From: JAJYKC01 sp035545735
GTDB lineage: Bacteria > Acidobacteriota > Terriglobia > Bryobacterales > Bryobacteraceae
Assembly (NCBI GenBank): GCA_035545735.1
Contig: DASZXS010000024.1
Location: 20,394-84,393 of the forward strand
Length of the DNA: 64,000 nucleotides
Direction: 5' to 3'
Shown here: in pieces, positions 17,513 to 25,698 of the stretch
Numbering within the stretch: the stretch's first letter is position 1
Layout of the letters: the number at the start of each line of letters is the position of its first letter
The notes under the pieces: generated by a model
Told to the model about the DNA's origin: nothing
Databases searched by the model: none
The model's input: the letters and a program-made list of their open reading frames with translations, nothing else
Position numbers and translations under genes: made by a program

Positions 17513-18217
17513 TTATCGGCGCGATAAACGGCGGGATGGTTTTTTGCCGGCTCGTCCGGCGTTTTTCTGTTCCGTCCACAGCCGTTCACCGCCCAGGAGG
17601 GCGTTTTGATTGTCCCCGAGCCGTGCGCCCTTCGGGAGTTGTTTCAGCAGCTTCGAATTCCCTCCGCCGAGCACCACGTAGTCGGCCTCCAGCGCCGTTT
17701 TGAGCTGTTCGGTGATTTTCTGGACATGAGCCCGCCATCGCTTCTTGCCAAGACGCTCCAGTCCCCGCTTCCCGATGTAATCTTCGTAGGTGCGGCCCTT
17801 GCGGTAAGGCATGTGCGCGATTTCCATGGGCTGCAGCACGCCGTCCAGGATGAGCGCCGTCCCAAGACCCGTGCCGAGGCCAAGAAATAGCATCCTTCCG
17901 CCTTCATAGCTGCCCAGAGCCTGCATGGCGGCGTCATTCACGAGATGTACGGGATAGCCGAAGGCTTTTGAGAAATCGAAGCCAACCCAACCCTTCCCCA
18001 GGTTGTGCGGATCGGTGACGGGCTTTCCGTTGATTACGGGCCCGGGGTATCCAATTGAGATTACGGAAAAATCCCAATCCTTAGTGACACCTCGAACGGA
18101 GGAGACCATTTTCTGAGGGGTCATCGACGGTCCGGAGGGAATTTTTACCGCTTCCCGGTGGTGTGCATCCATAACTTTTACATTGGTGCCCCCCACATCA
18201 ATCACCAGAATTCTCAT
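17513..18217 (-). CDS. ppgK: ROK-family kinase, polyphosphate glucokinase-like
   Basis: A 234-residue sugar kinase of the ROK/PpgK type, which phosphorylates glucose using polyphosphate or ATP. The N-terminal phosphate-binding motif is RILVIDVGGTNVKV, followed by SIGYPGPVINGKPVTDPHNLGKGW, the catalytic region HLVNDAAMQALGSY and LFLGLGTGLGTALI. The start at 18217 is decided by GGAGG placed 5 bp before the ATG. The length matches PpgK rather than full ROK repressors. The C-terminus is unusually basic (GKKPSRRLSRR). It is upstream of nirBD on the same strand but separated by 208 bp, so probably not in one operon. The phosphate donor cannot be read from the sequence. Confidence 0.8.
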   Translation of the reverse strand: MRILVIDVGGTNVKVMDAHHREAVKIPSGPSMTPQKMVSSVRGVTKDWDFSVISIGYPGPVINGKPVTDPHNLGKGWVGFDFSKAFGYPVHLVNDAAMQALGSYEGGRMLFLGLGTGLGTALILDGVLQPMEIAHMPYRKGRTYEDYIGKRGLERLGKKRWRAHVQKITEQLKTALEADYVVLGGGNSKLLKQLPKGARLGDNQNALLGGERLWTEQKNAGRAGKKPSRRLSRR

Positions 18218-18356
18218 CGTATCCTCCACGACCCAAATAGTTTACCTAAAATGACAGTCTCGCGAACACTTTGTCCTTCGGCATGCATCTGTTTAACAGC
18301 GGTGGTCGAAAAACGTTGGAAACCCGCGGGCCGAAAAATCCTGAGGGTGCGATACA

Positions 18357-19187
18357 ATGCCTTTAGATAGATCACATATAGGTGGTAGAGGGTTTCGAGG
18401 TTTGGGCACATCATACTTTAGGCGCGCCCGGTTTCTGTCCGCAGCATTCGCCATTCTTCTATTCTCCTGGCCCGTGTCCCCGGCGCTCGCCTCCGGCGAC
18501 CCGGACGGGAGTTTTTCCAATGCCTTGAAGGGGGAAGATACCGAGATTCTTTCCCGCTATCTTGCTGCCACCCAGGAACAGAAAAATGCCCTTCGCGGGG
18601 TATCGATGGAGGTAGACATCGACGCTGAGCTTCCCAGGCTTAAGAAAAAGGGAAAGTTGCATGCGCTTCGGATGATTTCGAGTGTGGGGAAAATCACCTA
18701 CCGCATGCTTGGCTTCAGCGGCGATGCGTCGGTAAAGAAGGACGTGATTGCCCGCTATTTGACGGCGGAAGTGCAGTCGCAGGGCACCAAGGACGATCTG
18801 TCGATCACTCCGGCAAATTATAAGTTTAAATTCAAGGGAACGGAAGTCGAGAATGGAAAGAATGTATACGTATTTCGCATCTCGCCGCGAAAAAAGAGAG
18901 TTGGCCTTTTCAAGGGGGAACTCTGGCTCGACCCCGACACCTGCATGCCGGTACGGGAATCCGGACGCTTCGTAAAATCGCCGTCCATCTTCTTTAAGAG
19001 GCTGGATTTTGTGCGCGAATACGCCATGAACAATGGCATATCCGTGCCCCGCCGTATTGAATCGAAGGTGGCGACGCGCATCGTCGGAACGGTTGAGCTG
19101 GAGATCAACTTCATGAATCCGTTGAAAACGCCCGATGCGGACAAGGATAACGGAGCTGGCGTCTCCGATGGCGCCGGGACCAGATAG
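18357..19187 (+). CDS. LolA/LppX-like exported lipid-carrier-like protein
   Basis: A 276-residue exported protein. The signal peptide hydrophobic core is FLSAAFAILLFSWPV with cleavage after SPALA. The mature part resembles the LolA-like fold (outer-membrane lipoprotein-sorting family): ITYRMLGFSGDASVKKDVIARYL, VYVFRISPRKKRVGLFKGELWLDPDTCMPVR. Such folds carry lipids or lipoproteins across the periplasm. The ATG at 18357 follows GAGGG; a TTG at 18402 would give a shorter, more normal signal peptide. It is 21 bp before the HpnJ-type gene on the same strand, so a link to hopanoid or lipid transport is plausible but inferred. Confidence 0.65.
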   Translation: MPLDRSHIGGRGFRGLGTSYFRRARFLSAAFAILLFSWPVSPALASGDPDGSFSNALKGEDTEILSRYLAATQEQKNALRGVSMEVDIDAELPRLKKKGKLHALRMISSVGKITYRMLGFSGDASVKKDVIARYLTAEVQSQGTKDDLSITPANYKFKFKGTEVENGKNVYVFRISPRKKRVGLFKGELWLDPDTCMPVRESGRFVKSPSIFFKRLDFVREYAMNNGISVPRRIESKVATRIVGTVELEINFMNPLKTPDADKDNGAGVSDGAGTR

Positions 19188-19208
19188 AGAAATTTCGAGA
19201 ACAGTTTA

Positions 19209-20684
19209 ATGAGAACATTATTCCTGAATCCGCCGTCATTCGAGGGTTTCGATGGAGGCGCGGGTTCGCGGTGGCCGGCGTCGAGAGAGATCGAATCGTA
19301 CTGGTATCCGGTGTGGTTGTGCTATCCGGCGGGGATGCTGGCGGACAGCAAAGTGGTGGACGGTCCTCCGCACAAGGTCTCCATCGAACAAACGGTCGAG
19401 ATGGGCAAGGATTTTGAGCTGCTTGTCCTCTTCACGTCAACCCCCGGTTTTTCCGTCGATGTCCGCATCGCGGAAATGATGAAGGACGTCAATCCGAAGC
19501 TCAAGGTGGCTTTCGTCGGGCCGCCCGTGACCGTGGAGCCCGAGAAGGCGTTTCAGGATTCCTCGGCTATCGACTTTATCGTGCGCAAGGAGTTCGACCA
19601 CCAGATTGCCGGCTTTGCCCAGGGAAAGCCGCTCGCCGAATTACCCGGCGTGAGCTACCGGAAAAACGGCAAAGTGGTGCACAATCCTGAAGGCGGCGTG
19701 ATCGAAAACCTGGATGAGCTGCCGTGGGTAACCAAGGTCTACAAGCGCGATCTCGATTTCCGGCGCTACAACGTTCCTTTCCTCCTGAATCCCTACATTT
19801 CCTTTTACACATCGCGCGGCTGTCCGGCGATGTGCACGTTTTGCCTGTGGCCGCAGACGCACTCCGGCCATCGCTGGCGTCTCCGGTCGGTGAACGACAT
19901 CGTGAATGAGTGCCGCTATGCGCTCGGGGACTTTCCGGGGTTGAAGGAGATCTTCTTCGACGACGACACCTTCAATTACAAAAAAGACCGCACCATCGAG
20001 CTGTGCAAAGCGCTCAAGCCGCTGAACTTTACCTGGTCCTGCACGTCGCGCGTCACCACCGACTATGAGACCTTGAAAGCGATGAAGGAAGCCGGCTGCC
20101 GGCTTCTGATTGTCGGCTACGAATCGGGCGATCAGCAGATTCTCAAAAACATCAAGAAGGGCGCCACCGTCGAGATGGCGAAGCGCTTTACGGAGAACGC
20201 TCACAAGCTGGGGTTAACGATTCACGGCGATTTTATCGTCGGCCTGCCCGGCGAGAGCCGGCAGACGCTGCGAAATACCATCGACTTCGCCAAGCGGCTC
20301 GATGTCGAAACCATCCAGGTTTCCATCGCCCATCCCTATCCCGGCACCGAATTCTACGAGTACGTCAAGAAAAACGATCTCATCACCATCGACTCGATGA
20401 CCGATGAAAGCGGGCATCAGCTTCCGAACATCATCTATCCGGGCCTCAACCGCGGTGAACTGGTGGAGTGGGTGGAGCGTTTTTACGGCGAGTACTATTT
20501 CCGCCCGAAAGCCGCGTGGCGCGTGGTGAAACAAGCCGTGGTGAACAACGATATTCCCCGGCTTTACAAGGAAGCGCGCGAGTATCTGGCGCTTCGCTCG
20601 AAGCGCAAGGATTTCGTCAAGCAGCAGAAAAAAGCGCACGAAGGTCCGGAAGTTTTAACGGGCGCGGGGGACCGCGTGTCTTGA
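19209..20684 (+). CDS. hpnJ: HpnJ-like B12-binding radical SAM protein (hopanoid head-group synthesis)
   Basis: A 491-residue radical SAM enzyme closely resembling HpnJ, which contracts the sugar ring to a cyclitol in composite bacteriohopanepolyols. It begins MRTLFLNPPSFEGFDGGAGSRW, followed by a cobalamin-binding-like domain (about 30-150), then the radical SAM barrel with the cluster motif SRGCPAMCTFCLWPQ (CxxxCxxC) near residue 205 and GDFIVGLPGESRQTL later. The next genes are a two-part EamA transporter and an HpnI-like glycosyltransferase, which together support the assignment. The stop overlaps the start of the first EamA gene. No squalene-hopene cyclase or hpnK is in the window. Confidence 0.8.
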   Translation: MRTLFLNPPSFEGFDGGAGSRWPASREIESYWYPVWLCYPAGMLADSKVVDGPPHKVSIEQTVEMGKDFELLVLFTSTPGFSVDVRIAEMMKDVNPKLKVAFVGPPVTVEPEKAFQDSSAIDFIVRKEFDHQIAGFAQGKPLAELPGVSYRKNGKVVHNPEGGVIENLDELPWVTKVYKRDLDFRRYNVPFLLNPYISFYTSRGCPAMCTFCLWPQTHSGHRWRLRSVNDIVNECRYALGDFPGLKEIFFDDDTFNYKKDRTIELCKALKPLNFTWSCTSRVTTDYETLKAMKEAGCRLLIVGYESGDQQILKNIKKGATVEMAKRFTENAHKLGLTIHGDFIVGLPGESRQTLRNTIDFAKRLDVETIQVSIAHPYPGTEFYEYVKKNDLITIDSMTDESGHQLPNIIYPGLNRGELVEWVERFYGEYYFRPKAAWRVVKQAVVNNDIPRLYKEAREYLALRSKRKDFVKQQKKAHEGPEVLTGAGDRVS

Positions 20685-21130
20685 GCAGCGAGCATAAGCG
20701 GTTAAGTTCCAAGACGCGCACGCTCACGCTGGTAGTGGTTTTTAGCCAGGCGCTGGGAAACTTTGCCCTTGCCTGGGGAATGAAGCACCTGCCCGCGCAG
20801 TTCTCCTTCACGCCGCTCTCGGTGCTGAAGGTTCTGTTCGAGCCCTGGGTCGCCGCGGGTATTTTGTTGCTGATGCTCTGGATGCTCTCGCGGATGGCGC
20901 TGCTGAGCTGGGCGGACTTAAGCTACGTGCTGCCCGTGACGGCAGGCGGCTACATCCTGTCCACTCTGATGGGGAAGTGGTTTCTGGCTGAGCAGATTTC
21001 CGGGACACGATGGGCCGGCACTCTGCTGATCGTCGCCGGCATCGTGCTGGTGGGTCTGACCCAGCACAATACCACCAAGCCGGATGAAGTCCCGCAACGT
21101 ATCGAGGAGCCGGTAGAGGTTCTCACATGA
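20681..21130 (+). CDS. Half-size EamA/DMT transporter, first of a pair (ArnE/ArnF-like)
   Basis: A 149-residue membrane protein with four hydrophobic segments of the drug/metabolite transporter superfamily (VVVFSQALGNFALAWGM; AAGILLLMLWMLSRMALL; LSYVLPVTAGGYILSTLMG; WAGTLLIVAGIVLVGL). The likely start is TTG at 20681, which overlaps the hpnJ stop; a longer frame upstream lies inside hpnJ and is not credible. The charged tail KPDEVPQRIEEPVEV follows the last segment. It overlaps the next half-size DMT gene by 4 bp, a pairing like ArnE/ArnF, the flippase for undecaprenyl-phosphate aminoarabinose. A flippase for a lipid-linked sugar or hopanoid is inferred. Confidence 0.75.
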   Translation: MSSEHKRLSSKTRTLTLVVVFSQALGNFALAWGMKHLPAQFSFTPLSVLKVLFEPWVAAGILLLMLWMLSRMALLSWADLSYVLPVTAGGYILSTLMGKWFLAEQISGTRWAGTLLIVAGIVLVGLTQHNTTKPDEVPQRIEEPVEVLT

Positions 21131-21486
21131 TTGCCTGGCTGTTGGTGGGGGTGATTATGGCTTCGACCATCACCGGCGATCTCTTGCAGACCGCTGAGAT
21201 GAAGCGGCACGGAGAAGTGCGTTTCACCAATGGCCGTCTGCGCCGCTCGCTGGGGATCTTTACGAGGCCGCTTTTGCTGCTTACAATCCTCTGCATGGCA
21301 GTGTCGTTCTTCGCATTCCTGAAACTATTGACCGTGGCGGATCTGAGTTTTGCCGTTCCGGCCACCGCCGGGACCTTTGTGCTCGAAACCATCCTCGCCA
21401 AGATCTTCTTAAAGGAGCAGATCAACACGCTGCGCTGGGCGGGGGCTTGCCTGGTGGCGTGCGGAGTGGCATTGCTGGCGCTGTGA
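21127..21486 (+). CDS. Half-size EamA/DMT transporter, second of a pair
   Basis: A 119-residue four-helix protein of the same superfamily as the previous gene, overlapping it by the four bases ATGA. Helices: IAWLLVGVIMASTITGDLL, PLLLLTILCMAVSFFAFLK, LSFAVPATAGTFVLETILA, WAGACLVACGVALLAL. The motif KxFLKEQINTLRWAGA matches the fourth-helix region of EmrE/ArnF proteins (first copy: KWFLAEQISGTRWAGT). The two proteins are probably a heterodimer. The stop is overlapped by the GTG start of the glycosyltransferase, so all three are translated together. Confidence 0.78.
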   Translation: MIAWLLVGVIMASTITGDLLQTAEMKRHGEVRFTNGRLRRSLGIFTRPLLLLTILCMAVSFFAFLKLLTVADLSFAVPATAGTFVLETILAKIFLKEQINTLRWAGACLVACGVALLAL

Positions 21487-22616
21487 CCGCCGGCGGCGTG
21501 GCCATCGCGGCGGTGGTTGCAGTGGCGGGAGGCTACCAGTTATTTGCGCTCGCCGCGGTTCTGCGGCATTTGTTTGCCCGTTCCGCTCCCGAACCCTCCA
21601 CGCGTCCGCCCGTTTCCATTCTCAAACCAATTCGCGGTCTCGATGCCGGGTTCCTGGAGGCGATTCGCTCGCACGCCACGCAGGAATATGCGCCCGGCTT
21701 TGAGATTCTGTTCGGCGTGCGGGACCCGGCCGACCCGGCCGTCCCGGAAATCGAGCGCCTGATCCGGGAATTTCCCGGGGTCCCCATTCGCTTGCTGCAT
21801 TGCTCCACGGATGCGCCGAATGGGAAGGTAGGGGTGCTGATGGATCTGGCAAAGGAGGCACGCTATCCCGTCTGGATTGTCAGTGACGGTGACATTTCCG
21901 TGCCGCAAGGCTACCTTGCGAGCGTGACGGCGCCTCTAGCGGAGCCGCCGGTTGGGGTCGTGACCTGTTTATACCGGGCCGAGGCGTCGGACCTGCCGGG
22001 CCGTTTCGAAGCCCTGGGCGTGGTGACGGACTTTGCGCCGAGCGCGCTGGTGGCGCCACTGGTTGGCGTCTCCGAGTTCGGCTTCGGCTCCACTCTGGCG
22101 TTCCGGCGCGACGACCTGCTTGCGATTGGCGGCTTCGAGGCGATTAGCGGCTATGTCGCCGACGACTATCATCTGGGGGCCAAAATTCATGCCCTGGGGC
22201 GCCGGAACGTGATCTCCCAAACCGTGGTCGGCGCCTCGTTACATGCTGCCGGCTGGAGAGACGTCTGGAAACACCAGGTCCGATGGGCGCGCACGATCCG
22301 GGTCTCCCGCCCGGCGGGGTACGCCGGTTTGCCCGTGACGCACGCCAGTTTCTGGGCTCTCATCGCGGCCGTCACAGGCCATTTTTTTCTCGCGGGGGCG
22401 CTTCTTTGCGTCCGCCTGGCCCTTGCCCTCGTGTCCGGCTGGGTCCTGCTCCGCAGCCCCGACGCCCTGCGCTGGATCTGGCTGACACCGCTTCGCGATC
22501 TTTACGCGGTTGCCGTGTGGGCGGCGGGCCTCGCGGGGAAAAAGGTTCTCTGGCGCGGGCGGATGCTTACCCTCGACCCCCGGGGCAGGATTATTCAGGA
22601 AAGTCCTTCCAACTAA
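21483..22616 (+). CDS. hpnI: HpnI-like glycosyltransferase (GT21 type)
   Basis: A 377-residue membrane glycosyltransferase of the ceramide-glucosyltransferase family, most like HpnI, which adds N-acetylglucosamine to bacteriohopanetetrol. The GTG at 21483 overlaps the previous stop (GTGA). After an N-terminal membrane helix come PVSILKPIRGLD, the nucleotide-sugar motifs DISV in WIVSDGDISVPQG, GFGSTLAFRRDDL, the acidic VADDYHLG, and the QxxRW-type motif HQVRWARTIR. The C-terminus has two or three membrane helices. Its place downstream of the HpnJ-like gene supports the hopanoid role, but a ceramide or other lipid acceptor is possible. Confidence 0.78.
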   Translation: MTAGGVAIAAVVAVAGGYQLFALAAVLRHLFARSAPEPSTRPPVSILKPIRGLDAGFLEAIRSHATQEYAPGFEILFGVRDPADPAVPEIERLIREFPGVPIRLLHCSTDAPNGKVGVLMDLAKEARYPVWIVSDGDISVPQGYLASVTAPLAEPPVGVVTCLYRAEASDLPGRFEALGVVTDFAPSALVAPLVGVSEFGFGSTLAFRRDDLLAIGGFEAISGYVADDYHLGAKIHALGRRNVISQTVVGASLHAAGWRDVWKHQVRWARTIRVSRPAGYAGLPVTHASFWALIAAVTGHFFLAGALLCVRLALALVSGWVLLRSPDALRWIWLTPLRDLYAVAVWAAGLAGKKVLWRGRMLTLDPRGRIIQESPSN

Positions 22617-22682
22617 CTAACTTCTGGCTTCCCTATAGCTACCCATTACTGTGGTTCTGTCTGGCCCGCGCTGCGATGACCA

Positions 22683-22713
22683 TTGACAACGCTGCGAGAT
22701 CCTGGTAAATACT
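22683..22713 (+). promoter_or_regulatory. Sigma-70-type promoter for the peptide / radical SAM / sulfotransferase operon
   Basis: A perfect -35 TTGACA at 22683-22688 is followed, 17 to 19 bases on, by an AT-rich -10 region at 22706-22713 (TAAATACT; AATACT matches 4 of 6). It lies in the 212-bp gap after hpnI and about 115 bp before the small peptide gene. This is the best-looking housekeeping promoter in the window and suggests the following three genes are an independent unit. Confidence 0.6.
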
Positions 22714-22828
22714 ATGTGCACGCACCGCATTTTGCGCCGGTGGTGAGTTAAGAAACCGGTCGCTTTATTTTGTTCTTAGCATCCAGCTGCGGAAAAGCTC
22801 GACGCAGCGGAGGTCCCAGGAGAACACC

Positions 22829-23062
22829 ATGCCCTCACCCGAAGAACGAATTGCGGAATTTGGATCGATCTGGAAGTATCGCCGTCCCGGTCCGATTACC
22901 GACCCCATTTGGATGGAGTATGCTCTCGAAGAAATAGATCCGGCATTGCGGACACGACTGTCGGCAATTCGTCTGGAAACCGCCGCCAACGTGTATCGAG
23001 CCATCGCCGAGGGCGTCGCGAATGCCGCAAAATCGGTGGCGTCGACGCGCTCTGGTGACTAG
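22829..23062 (+). CDS. 77-residue peptide, candidate modified-peptide precursor
   Basis: A 77-residue protein I do not recognise, with a strong ribosome-binding site (AGGAG at 22818-22822, 6 bp before the ATG). The first part is rich in aromatic and charged residues: GSIWKYRRPGPITDPIWMEYALEEIDP, with W15, Y17, W28 and Y31. The C-terminal half is helical and Ala-rich. It has no cysteine and no signal peptide. Y31 sits among E30, E34, E35 and D37, a setting typical of sulfated tyrosines. It overlaps the downstream B12-radical SAM gene, and a sulfotransferase follows. I infer a substrate peptide or an accessory protein; no known precursor family is evident. Confidence 0.65.
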   Translation: MPSPEERIAEFGSIWKYRRPGPITDPIWMEYALEEIDPALRTRLSAIRLETAANVYRAIAEGVANAAKSVASTRSGD

Positions 23063-24692
23063 CGGCGGCAACGGCGATAGCGGTAATGCTGCCGCCGATG
23101 CTGTCCTGATCGGCTATCAGGATCAGGGAAATCTTGGCATGGGCTACCTTGCGGCCGTCCTGCAGGAGCAGGGCCGCAAGGTTGAAATGATCGATGTGCG
23201 CGACGGCCCGGACTCCATACGGAAGCGCCTGACGGGTCGACAGCCCCGGGTAGTTGGTTTTTCGCTGATCTTTCAGTTTTTTCTTCCCCAATACCGGCAG
23301 GTCGCTATTTGCCTCCGGGAGGCTGGAATTACCAGCCACTTTACCATCGGTGGACACTATCCCAGCTTGTGCCACGACGAGTTACTGCGGAATTTTCCCG
23401 AGATGGATAGCGTGGTCCGCTACGAAGGGGAAGCCACACTTACAGAACTGGTAACTTGTCTGGCCAATCAGGATGACTGGCGAAAAATTCCCGGCCTTGC
23501 CTACTTACAAGATGGCGAAGTGGTGACTACCGAGCCCCGGGCGCTGGTTCACGATCTGGATTCGCTTCCATTTCCCTACCGTCCCTACGGCCCGGAGCAT
23601 GTGGGCGGGTTCCCGACACTGCCGCTCCTCGCCAGCCGGGGCTGCGCGCGCCGCTGCTCATTTTGTTCCATCCACACTTTCTACCGGACCGCGCCGGGCA
23701 AAGTGGTTCGCACGAGGAAGCCGGAAAAGGTGATCGAAGAGATGCTGCTGCTCCAGCGGCAGTTCGGTATTCGCGTATTTTTGTTTCAGGACGACGATTT
23801 TCCGCTCTGGGGTCCGGCCGGGCGCCGCTGGGCGGCGGAACTGACGGATCGCATGCATGAAAGCGGCCTGGCGAACCGCGCGGTGTGGAAGATCAGTTGC
23901 CGCGGCGAGTACGTGGAATCCGAGCTTTTCAAAAGCCTTCGCGATGCGGGGCTATTTCTCGTCTACATGGGCATCGAGTCCGGCGTGGAGCAGGGCCTGA
24001 AAATCCTCCATAAGGACATGACGGTTCAGGGGAATCTCGAAGCGGTGCGAGTGCTCAAGGAAACCGGCCTGCTGGTCTCCTATGGCTTCATGCTGTTCGA
24101 TCCGTCCAGCACATTCGATTCCGTCCGCGAAAATATCCAGTTTCTTCGGCGGATTGTGGGCGATGGCTCCACGGCCGCTACGTTCTGCCGGATGCTTCCC
24201 TACGGTGGGACTCCGATTCGCGAGCTGCTTCAAAGGGAAGGACGCCTTCGCGGGGATCTTACACATCCCGACTATCTATTCCTGGACACCCGTCTCAACG
24301 AATACCACCGGCTGCTTAGCCGGGCGGCTCGGCCATGGCTGGACCAGGAGGGGCTTTCGCACCAGCTTAGTTATGCCTGGGACGAACTGGAGGCAATCCG
24401 GCGGCTGGTTCCGGGAACCGCCCGGAGCGAGATCTACGCGGCCGCCTTGCGCATCCTGACGGCGGAGAGTAATGAGCGCCTGTTCCGCCTGGTGGAAGAG
24501 TCGTCTCTTGCTTTCGAGAAGGGTGATCGTACCGAACTTGACCTCTCGCGATCGCGGGGCTACTGCGACCGGGCCTCGGCCCAGTTGGTGCGGCTCAGAA
24601 ATACGTTCATCGCGGACAACATAGGGTTGCTTGCCGAGTCCGTTAACCCGGGTTGCACCAGCGGGCCGGTCTTAGCGCCGCACGTTCACTAG
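23022..24692 (+). CDS. B12-binding-domain radical SAM protein
   Basis: A 556-residue radical SAM enzyme. Residues about 25-180 resemble a cobalamin-binding Rossmann domain (GYQDQGNLGMGYLAAVLQ, ITSHFTIGGHYPSLC), followed by the radical SAM barrel with the cluster motif SRGCARRCSFCSIHTFY (CxxxCxxC) around residue 208 and FLFQDDDFPLWG. About 160 helical residues at the C-terminus are not assigned. The ATG at 23022 lies inside the peptide gene; a GTG at 23055 that overlaps the peptide stop is an alternative start. The family includes methyltransferases and ring-forming enzymes. Together with the peptide and sulfotransferase it forms a tight operon (7 bp to the next gene). The substrate is unknown. 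Confidence 0.82.
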   Translation: MPQNRWRRRALVTSGGNGDSGNAAADAVLIGYQDQGNLGMGYLAAVLQEQGRKVEMIDVRDGPDSIRKRLTGRQPRVVGFSLIFQFFLPQYRQVAICLREAGITSHFTIGGHYPSLCHDELLRNFPEMDSVVRYEGEATLTELVTCLANQDDWRKIPGLAYLQDGEVVTTEPRALVHDLDSLPFPYRPYGPEHVGGFPTLPLLASRGCARRCSFCSIHTFYRTAPGKVVRTRKPEKVIEEMLLLQRQFGIRVFLFQDDDFPLWGPAGRRWAAELTDRMHESGLANRAVWKISCRGEYVESELFKSLRDAGLFLVYMGIESGVEQGLKILHKDMTVQGNLEAVRVLKETGLLVSYGFMLFDPSSTFDSVRENIQFLRRIVGDGSTAATFCRMLPYGGTPIRELLQREGRLRGDLTHPDYLFLDTRLNEYHRLLSRAARPWLDQEGLSHQLSYAWDELEAIRRLVPGTARSEIYAAALRILTAESNERLFRLVEESSLAFEKGDRTELDLSRSRGYCDRASAQLVRLRNTFIADNIGLLAESVNPGCTSGPVLAPHVH

Positions 24693-24699
24693 CCGGCCG

Positions 24700-25653
24700 G
24701 TGTACACGCGCGACGGAACAGGGGCGAACCGGACCCGTGTTGCGCGGGACCCGGGACGGTTTTCGCCCGTTTTCATCCTTACCTCGGCCAGATCGTACTC
24801 ATCGGTGATCTGTGCCATGTTGGGGCAGCATCCCCAACTCGCGGGCTTGCCGGAGTTGAAACTGTTCTCCAACGCGACGATTCGCGAACTGGAGGAGCCA
24901 CCGCCGTCATTCTGGCTTGCGCGTGGCGTGCAGCACCGCAGCCCCGGTCTGGTGCGCGCCATCGCGCAGTATAAATTTCATTCCCAGAGTCTGGACTCTC
25001 TCGCCGAGGCGAAGGGCTGGCTGCAAGCCCGATCCGAGTGGAGCGGGGCCCACATCCTCGACTCGATACTGGAAGAAGTCGCGCCCCGTCAAGCGGTGGA
25101 AAAATCGCCGGAAAATTCGCTGACCGATAGCGCGCTTCGCCGGCTCGCACGCGCGTATCCGAAGGCCCGCTACCTCCATCTGACCCGGCATCCAGTGACA
25201 ACGCAGCGTTCCGCCCAGGAACATTGGAAGAGAATTTTTCCGGGTTCGCCCCAGCCGGGGGAGCCAATGGCGGGCGTCTCATCGTGGGTCGATACGCACA
25301 GCCGTATCCTGCGTTTTTCCGGGTCTGTCGATGGCGGCCGCTACCTCCGGGTCCGGGCGGAGGATGTTTTGAACGACCTACCGTCCCAACTGGTTCGCGT
25401 GGCCCACTGGCTCGGAATTCGGGAGGACCCGGACTCTATCGGCGCGATGATGCGCCCCGAGGAATCGCCGTTTGCAAGATTCGGGCCGGACGGCAGCGGC
25501 GTCATCGGCGGGAACGACCCGGGGTTCCTTCGCAATCCGTCGCCGCGCAAGGTAGCGCTCCCCGAAATGGTGGAACAGCCGGCCGGGTGGGTGGAGAATG
25601 CCTTCTTATGGAAATCGGCGCTCGACTTGGCCCTCCGGTTGGGCTATGAGTAG
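24700..25653 (+). CDS. PAPS-dependent sulfotransferase family protein
   Basis: A 317-residue cytoplasmic sulfotransferase. The 5'-phosphosulfate binding loop is PVFILTSARSYSSVICAML near residues 24-42, and the 3'-phosphate binding motif is YLHLTRHPVTTQRS near residue 160. Both are normal for the family. The start is GTG at 24700, 7 bp after the radical SAM stop. It should transfer sulfate from PAPS to a hydroxyl group; in this context the acceptor could be a tyrosine of the upstream peptide or a product of the radical SAM enzyme. No PAPS synthesis genes are in the window. Confidence 0.8.
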   Translation: MYTRDGTGANRTRVARDPGRFSPVFILTSARSYSSVICAMLGQHPQLAGLPELKLFSNATIRELEEPPPSFWLARGVQHRSPGLVRAIAQYKFHSQSLDSLAEAKGWLQARSEWSGAHILDSILEEVAPRQAVEKSPENSLTDSALRRLARAYPKARYLHLTRHPVTTQRSAQEHWKRIFPGSPQPGEPMAGVSSWVDTHSRILRFSGSVDGGRYLRVRAEDVLNDLPSQLVRVAHWLGIREDPDSIGAMMRPEESPFARFGPDGSGVIGGNDPGFLRNPSPRKVALPEMVEQPAGWVENAFLWKSALDLALRLGYE

Positions 25654-25698
25654 ACCTCGGGATCCGCGCCGCGCAATTTTGACCGATAATGGCGGCAG

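Noticed and set aside
18289..18299. Small dyad CTGTT-T-AACAG in the ppgK / LolA-like intergenic region
   Set aside because: An 11-base dyad with 5-bp arms is expected by chance in this length of sequence.
20468..20680. N-terminal extension of the first EamA gene
   Set aside because: This part lies within hpnJ in another frame and translates to a hydrophilic Arg/Ser-rich stretch with no membrane segment; the TTG at 20681 fits operon overlap.
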